From positions 1 to 7,963 of the forward strand of contig JAIVHN010000035.1 in NCBI GenBank assembly GCA_020201015.1: 7,963 bases of DNA, written 5' to 3'. Under the pieces are notes generated by a model. It worked only from the letters and a program-made list of their open reading frames with translations, searched no databases and was not told where the DNA came from. The position numbers and the translations under genes are program-made. This stretch comes from Spirochaeta sp. (lineage in GTDB: Bacteria; Spirochaetota; Spirochaetia; DSM-27196; SLAA01). Each line of letters begins with the position of its first letter. Positions within the stretch are counted from its first letter, which is position 1. Positions 4,992-7,963 of the stretch are shown in pieces.

Positions 4992-5492
4992 ATGAAGATC
5001 ATTCTAGGTCTTGATCCCGGGCTTGCTTCCACCGGATACGGGGTCATTGCTGGCGAGCAAGGACGAATTCGTCACCTGGCACACGGCGTTATTCACACCG
5101 ACAGTGGATTACAGCATGGTCGGCGACTCGCCATTATCCACGAGCAACTGGGTGAGTTGTGCAAGCGTTGGGTACCGACCGAGGCAGCAGTCGAAAAACT
5201 GTTTTTTGCACGAAATGCCGTGAGCGCTATTGCGGTTGCTGAAGCACGTGGGGTCACTTTGTGTGCATTAGAACAGCATGGCGTAACGTTGTTTGAATAC
5301 CCGCCTCAAGTTATAAAACAGGCGGTGGTAGGTGAGGGGCGTGCCAATAAGCGGCAGGTACAGGAGCTCGTGCGCTTTCTTTTGACCCTATCCGAGATTC
5401 CAAAACCGGATCATGCCGCCGATGCACTGGCCGCCGCAATTTGCAGATATCACAGTTCACTCGGTGCTTGTGCAACCGATACTCGGCTTTAG
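4992..5492 (+). CDS. ruvC: Holliday junction resolvase RuvC
   Basis: RuvC is a dimeric, Mg-dependent endonuclease of the RNase H-like fold that nicks Holliday junctions symmetrically, acting with RuvAB. The 166-residue product is normal length. Active-site residues are Asp8 (GLDPG), Glu68 (VEKLFF), and His141 and Asp144 in PDHAADALA. Escherichia coli has Asp at the third position, but His there is known from Thermus thermophilus RuvC, so activity is expected. YPPQVIKQAVVGEGRANKRQV (103-123) is the conserved central segment. The start is set by the family N-terminus MKIILGLDPG. The 18-base gap after yebC has no good Shine-Dalgarno sequence (only TGGG at 4977-4980), so expression may depend on coupling to yebC. 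The 12-base gap to ruvA indicates co-transcription. Confidence 0.96.
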   Translation: MKIILGLDPGLASTGYGVIAGEQGRIRHLAHGVIHTDSGLQHGRRLAIIHEQLGELCKRWVPTEAAVEKLFFARNAVSAIAVAEARGVTLCALEQHGVTLFEYPPQVIKQAVVGEGRANKRQVQELVRFLLTLSEIPKPDHAADALAAAICRYHSSLGACATDTRL

Positions 5493-5504
5493 GGAGGGGT
5501 AGGA

Positions 5505-6107
5505 ATGCTAAACAGCTTGACCGGCTACATCACCGACTGCCTCCCCGGTGTGGTACGGGTTCAAACCGGTGGCGTAGAGTGGGAGCTTGAGGTTAGCCGC
5601 GCGACGGTGCAGCGGCTGCTTGGCCGCACGGACGAAGTTAGGGTGTTGGTATACCTGCAACATCGTGAGAATCTTATGCGCCTTTACGGGTTTGCCGAGG
5701 AAGATGAGCGGAATCTATTTCATGAGTTGACGAAAGTGGAAGGTATCGGCCCCAAACAAGCTTTGCGGGTGCTCTCCGGTGTAAGTCCGTCCCGCATGAG
5801 GGAGATCCTTGAGACTGAAGATCTAAACTCTCTCCTTGCTATTCCAGGCTTAGGGAAAAAAACCGCCTCAGCAGTGTTGCTGAAGCTCCGCGGTGTGCTT
5901 CGTTATGCCCCGGAGGCCGAAGCAGGCGTAGAGGCCGTTGCTGAAGATCTTGTCGCTGGCTTGGTGGAGATGGGTTACGACCGGAAACTTGTTGAGTCGG
6001 TACTTCGCGAAATATCCTCGGAACAAGATTTGCCAGCCGCAACCGGCGCAGAACAGGCCTCGCGTGAGGCCGAGATTTTTCGCCGTGCAATAGTGGCACT
6101 AGGCTGA
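5505..6107 (+). CDS. ruvA: Holliday junction branch-migration DNA-binding subunit RuvA
   Basis: RuvA tetramers grip the four-way junction and dock the RuvB motors. The 200-residue protein has the three expected domains. These are an N-terminal OB-fold (about 1-63; MLNSLTGYITD at the start, LYGFAEEDE at its end), a double helix-hairpin-helix domain (about 65-145; hairpins KVEGIGPKQA and IPGLGKKTA that contact DNA backbone), and a C-terminal RuvB-binding domain (about 150-200; DLVAGLVEMGYDRKLVESVL), after an acidic Glu/Ala linker. The start is supported by GGAGGGG (5493-5499) 5 bases before the ATG, overlapping the end region of ruvC. An A7 run (5856-5862) encodes the conserved Gly-Lys-Lys-Thr of the second hairpin and does not disrupt the frame. 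Confidence 0.97.
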   Translation: MLNSLTGYITDCLPGVVRVQTGGVEWELEVSRATVQRLLGRTDEVRVLVYLQHRENLMRLYGFAEEDERNLFHELTKVEGIGPKQALRVLSGVSPSRMREILETEDLNSLLAIPGLGKKTASAVLLKLRGVLRYAPEAEAGVEAVAEDLVAGLVEMGYDRKLVESVLREISSEQDLPAATGAEQASREAEIFRRAIVALG

Positions 6108-6121
6108 TAGGTGTAAAGAAA

Positions 6122-7213
6122 ATGTCAGGTTTTGGACCCGGTCTTCCGGGCGATGAGGACAATATATTCCACGCACCGCTTGCCGAGAACGATACTTCGG
6201 AAGCCCGGCTACGCCCAACCGCATTAGCCGACTTTCAGGGCCAAACGGCACTCAAGCAGAATCTTAAAATATTTATCGATGCCGCGCGTGGTCGTGGTGA
6301 CGCTCTTGATCACGTGTTTTTATCCGGCCCGCCAGGGCTTGGAAAAACAACACTTGCTGGAATCATGGCTCATGAACTTGGTGCCGAGTTTAAAGTCACG
6401 GCGGCCCCGGCGCTTGAAAAGCCCAAAGATCTTGCTGGCATATTGACAACGGTTAACGAAGGCACCGTATTTTTTATCGACGAGATCCACCGTCTCAAAC
6501 CTGCCCTCGAAGAGATGCTCTACATAGCCATGGAAGATTTCGAGCTTGACTGGATTATCGGCCAAGGCCCTTCGGCACGGACAATCCGCATTCCAATACC
6601 TCGTTTTACTTTGGTTGGCGCAACAACGAAAGCGGGTCGAGTTTCAAGCCCGCTGTATACACGGTTTGGTATTACCGTCCGTCTGGATTTTTATAATGAA
6701 GAAGAGATAATGGATGTGTTACGTCGCTCTGCAGACATCCTCGAAATTCGCGCCGAAGAGCGGGCGCTGAAACTTATCGCGCGCTCGGCGCGCGGCACCC
6801 CTCGGGTAGCTAACCGTCTCTTGCGCCGAATGCGAGACTTTGCCGAGGTGCTGGGGGACGGACGGATACTGCCTGATTTGGTGAGCCAGGGTATGAATAG
6901 GCTCGAAATTGACGAGCTTGGGCTCGAAAGTCATGACCGGGAGATCCTCCGCACCATTGTAACCAAGTACGCTGGCGGTCCGGTGGGGGCCGAAACACTG
7001 GCAATCTCGGTAGGCGAACCAATTGATACCCTCGAAGACTTCTACGAGCCATACTTGATACAACGCGGTTTTCTACAGCGAACGCCGCGTGGTCGCACCG
7101 CGACTGATCTTGCCTACCGACACCTCGGACTACCGGTTCCCGAAGCACGTGACACTCAAAACGAATCCTACAGCACGACGAGTGAGAATGAAGACCAAAG
7201 ATTTCTCTTTTGA
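6122..7213 (+). CDS. ruvB: Holliday junction branch-migration ATPase RuvB
   Basis: RuvB is the hexameric AAA+ motor that pumps DNA through the RuvA-bound junction. The 363-residue product has the conserved entry LRPTALADFQGQ (30-41), Walker A GPPGLGKTT (69-77), Walker B FFIDEIH (117-123), sensor 1 GATTKAG (166-172), the arginine finger Arg181 in SPLYTRFG, sensor 2 RGTPRVANRLLRR (224-236), and the C-terminal winged-helix DNA-binding domain (about 262-335; GGPVGAETLAISVGE, YLIQRGFLQRTPRGR). A tail of about 25 polar residues follows, ending in QRFLF. AGGTG (6109-6113) sits 8 bases before the ATG. Its last 26 bases overlap queA in another frame, suggesting translational coupling. Length is slightly above the usual 330-350 because of the N- and C-terminal extensions. 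Confidence 0.97.
   Translation: MSGFGPGLPGDEDNIFHAPLAENDTSEARLRPTALADFQGQTALKQNLKIFIDAARGRGDALDHVFLSGPPGLGKTTLAGIMAHELGAEFKVTAAPALEKPKDLAGILTTVNEGTVFFIDEIHRLKPALEEMLYIAMEDFELDWIIGQGPSARTIRIPIPRFTLVGATTKAGRVSSPLYTRFGITVRLDFYNEEEIMDVLRRSADILEIRAEERALKLIARSARGTPRVANRLLRRMRDFAEVLGDGRILPDLVSQGMNRLEIDELGLESHDREILRTIVTKYAGGPVGAETLAISVGEPIDTLEDFYEPYLIQRGFLQRTPRGRTATDLAYRHLGLPVPEARDTQNESYSTTSENEDQRFLF
7188..7213 (+). other. 26-base out-of-frame overlap of ruvB and queA
   Basis: The same DNA encodes the last eight residues of RuvB plus stop (frame of 6122) and the first codons of QueA, MKTKDFSFE (frame of 7188). The QueA side is strongly conserved across the family, so the RuvB C-terminus here is constrained by, and perhaps derived from, the queA start region. 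Confidence 0.9.
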
Positions 7214-7963
7214 GCTGCCCGAACGCCTCATTGCGCAGCATCCGACGCCGGAACGCAGCTCTGCACGTCTAATGAGGTTACCCCGTGAAATTGGAGAGCC
7301 AACTCACCACCGCATTCCCGACCTACCGGGCTTGCTGCCGCAGGATAGCCTGCTGGTGCTCAACACGAGTCGAGTACGCAAAGCACGGCTATTTGCTAAG
7401 AGGCCGGGTCGTGAGCGCAAAGTCGAGTGCCTGCTTTTGAGTTCCGATGAGAGCCGCTTACGATGGACGGCCATGCTGGGGCGGGCAGGGCGCTTGCGGC
7501 CCGGTGGCGAGCTGGAGTTCCCTGAGAATCTAATGGCGGTACTTATTGAGGTTGAAGAAGGTCAGGCGGTACTGGAGTTTGCGCGGCCGGTCACGGAAGA
7601 CTACCTCGAGCTGCATGGGCATGTCCCACTGCCACCCTACATAAAACGCAGTGACGAGGCGGAAGATTCAAAGCGGTATCAAACTGTATTTGCCGAAAAA
7701 ACCGGTTCCGCTGCGGCCCCCACCGCCGGACTCCACCTCGATACCCCGTTGCTGGAGCAGCTTCGCCGCCGCGGCATAGAAATCGCCCGGCTCACACTGC
7801 ACGTTGGGCTCGGCACATTTTCTCCTGTTCGCAGTGAAGACCTGGAAAACCACATCATGCATAGCGAGTGGTACGAGGTGCCGCCCACATGTGCCGAGGC
7901 CGTCAGCCGAGCCGCCGCAGCGGGCCGCCCTATTGTCGCGGTTGGCACCACCGCACTCCGCAC
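7188..7963 (+). CDS. queA: QueA, tRNA preQ1(34) S-adenosylmethionine ribosyltransferase-isomerase (3' truncated by window)
   Basis: QueA transfers and isomerises the ribosyl group of S-adenosylmethionine onto 7-aminomethyl-7-deazaguanine at tRNA position 34, making epoxyqueuosine on the way to queuosine. The first 258 codons are present, of about 340 in the family. They match it throughout: KDFSFELPERLIAQHP (4-19), ERSSARL (22-28), LLVLNTSRVRKARL, HVPLPPYIKRSDEAED, YQTVFAEKTGSAAAPTAGLHL, LTLHVGLGTFSPVR, ENHIMHSEWYEVP, and VGTTALR at the edge. The ATG at 7188 is fixed by the conserved MxxxDFSFELPE start, even though it lies inside ruvB. Only a weak purine-rich GAGTGAGA precedes it, so coupling to ruvB translation is likely. 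A ruvA-ruvB-queA order is also known in Firmicutes such as Bacillus subtilis, where tgt follows. Confidence 0.96.
   Translation, partial: MKTKDFSFELPERLIAQHPTPERSSARLMRLPREIGEPTHHRIPDLPGLLPQDSLLVLNTSRVRKARLFAKRPGRERKVECLLLSSDESRLRWTAMLGRAGRLRPGGELEFPENLMAVLIEVEEGQAVLEFARPVTEDYLELHGHVPLPPYIKRSDEAEDSKRYQTVFAEKTGSAAAPTAGLHLDTPLLEQLRRRGIEIARLTLHVGLGTFSPVRSEDLENHIMHSEWYEVPPTCAEAVSRAAAAGRPIVAVGTTALR

Noticed and set aside
5851..5870. A7 run in ruvA as a programmed frameshift or slippage site
   Set aside because: It simply encodes the conserved Gly-Lys-Lys-Thr hairpin. The frame continues normally to the full-length C-terminal domain.
6810..7241. 143-codon minus-strand frame opposite ruvB
   Set aside because: It lies entirely antisense to conserved ruvB sequence, with no family-like motifs or start signals.

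Overview
The window looks like a chromosomal housekeeping region of a bacterium with roughly balanced base composition (judged by eye, not computed). The most likely source is a free-living spirochaete or a relative. That is an inference from gene content and order: a PEGA/SUMF1 membrane protein coupled to smpB and divergent from two signal peptidase genes, followed by yebC-ruvC-ruvA-ruvB-queA. No rRNA or other decisive phylogenetic marker is present. Coding density is very high, no stretch over 300 bases lacks a gene, and I see no mobile element, CRISPR array, tRNA or rRNA.

Left part, minus strand (2269 down to 1): three genes read leftward. The first encodes a membrane-anchored protein with an N-terminal PEGA domain and a C-terminal SUMF1 (formylglycine-generating-enzyme-like) domain that lacks the enzyme's cysteine pair. 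Its stop codon overlaps the start of smpB (tmRNA-binding protein) as TGATG. After 46 bases comes the first 45 codons of an inositol-monophosphatase/HisN-family gene that runs off the left edge. A consensus sigma70-type promoter (TTGACA, 18 bp, TATAAT) sits so close to the first ATG that the mRNA should be leaderless.

Middle part, plus strand (2337 to 4117): two tandem type I signal peptidase paralogs. The first keeps the catalytic Ser/Lys dyad. The second keeps every conserved box, including the catalytic Lys, but has Ala where the nucleophilic Ser belongs, so it is probably a pseudo-peptidase. The first gene may start from a promoter that shares its -35 hexamer, on the opposite strand, with the promoter of the leftward operon. 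A perfect 15-bp tandem repeat lies at the junction of the two genes.

Right part, plus strand (4230 to the end): yebC, ruvC, ruvA, ruvB and queA are packed tightly, with gaps of 18, 12 and 14 bases and then a 26-base overlap. They form one likely operon behind a TTGACA-containing promoter at 4162-4192. RuvA and RuvB form the Holliday-junction branch-migration motor and RuvC resolves the junction. YebC is a translation or regulatory factor, and QueA makes the queuosine precursor in tRNA; queA runs off the right edge.

Most genes are standard. The points worth a second look are the Ser-to-Ala signal peptidase paralog beside an active one, the back-to-back promoter with predicted leaderless transcripts, the non-catalytic SUMF1/PEGA protein coupled to smpB, and the ruvB-queA overlap that creates a C-terminal QRFLF sequence on RuvB.
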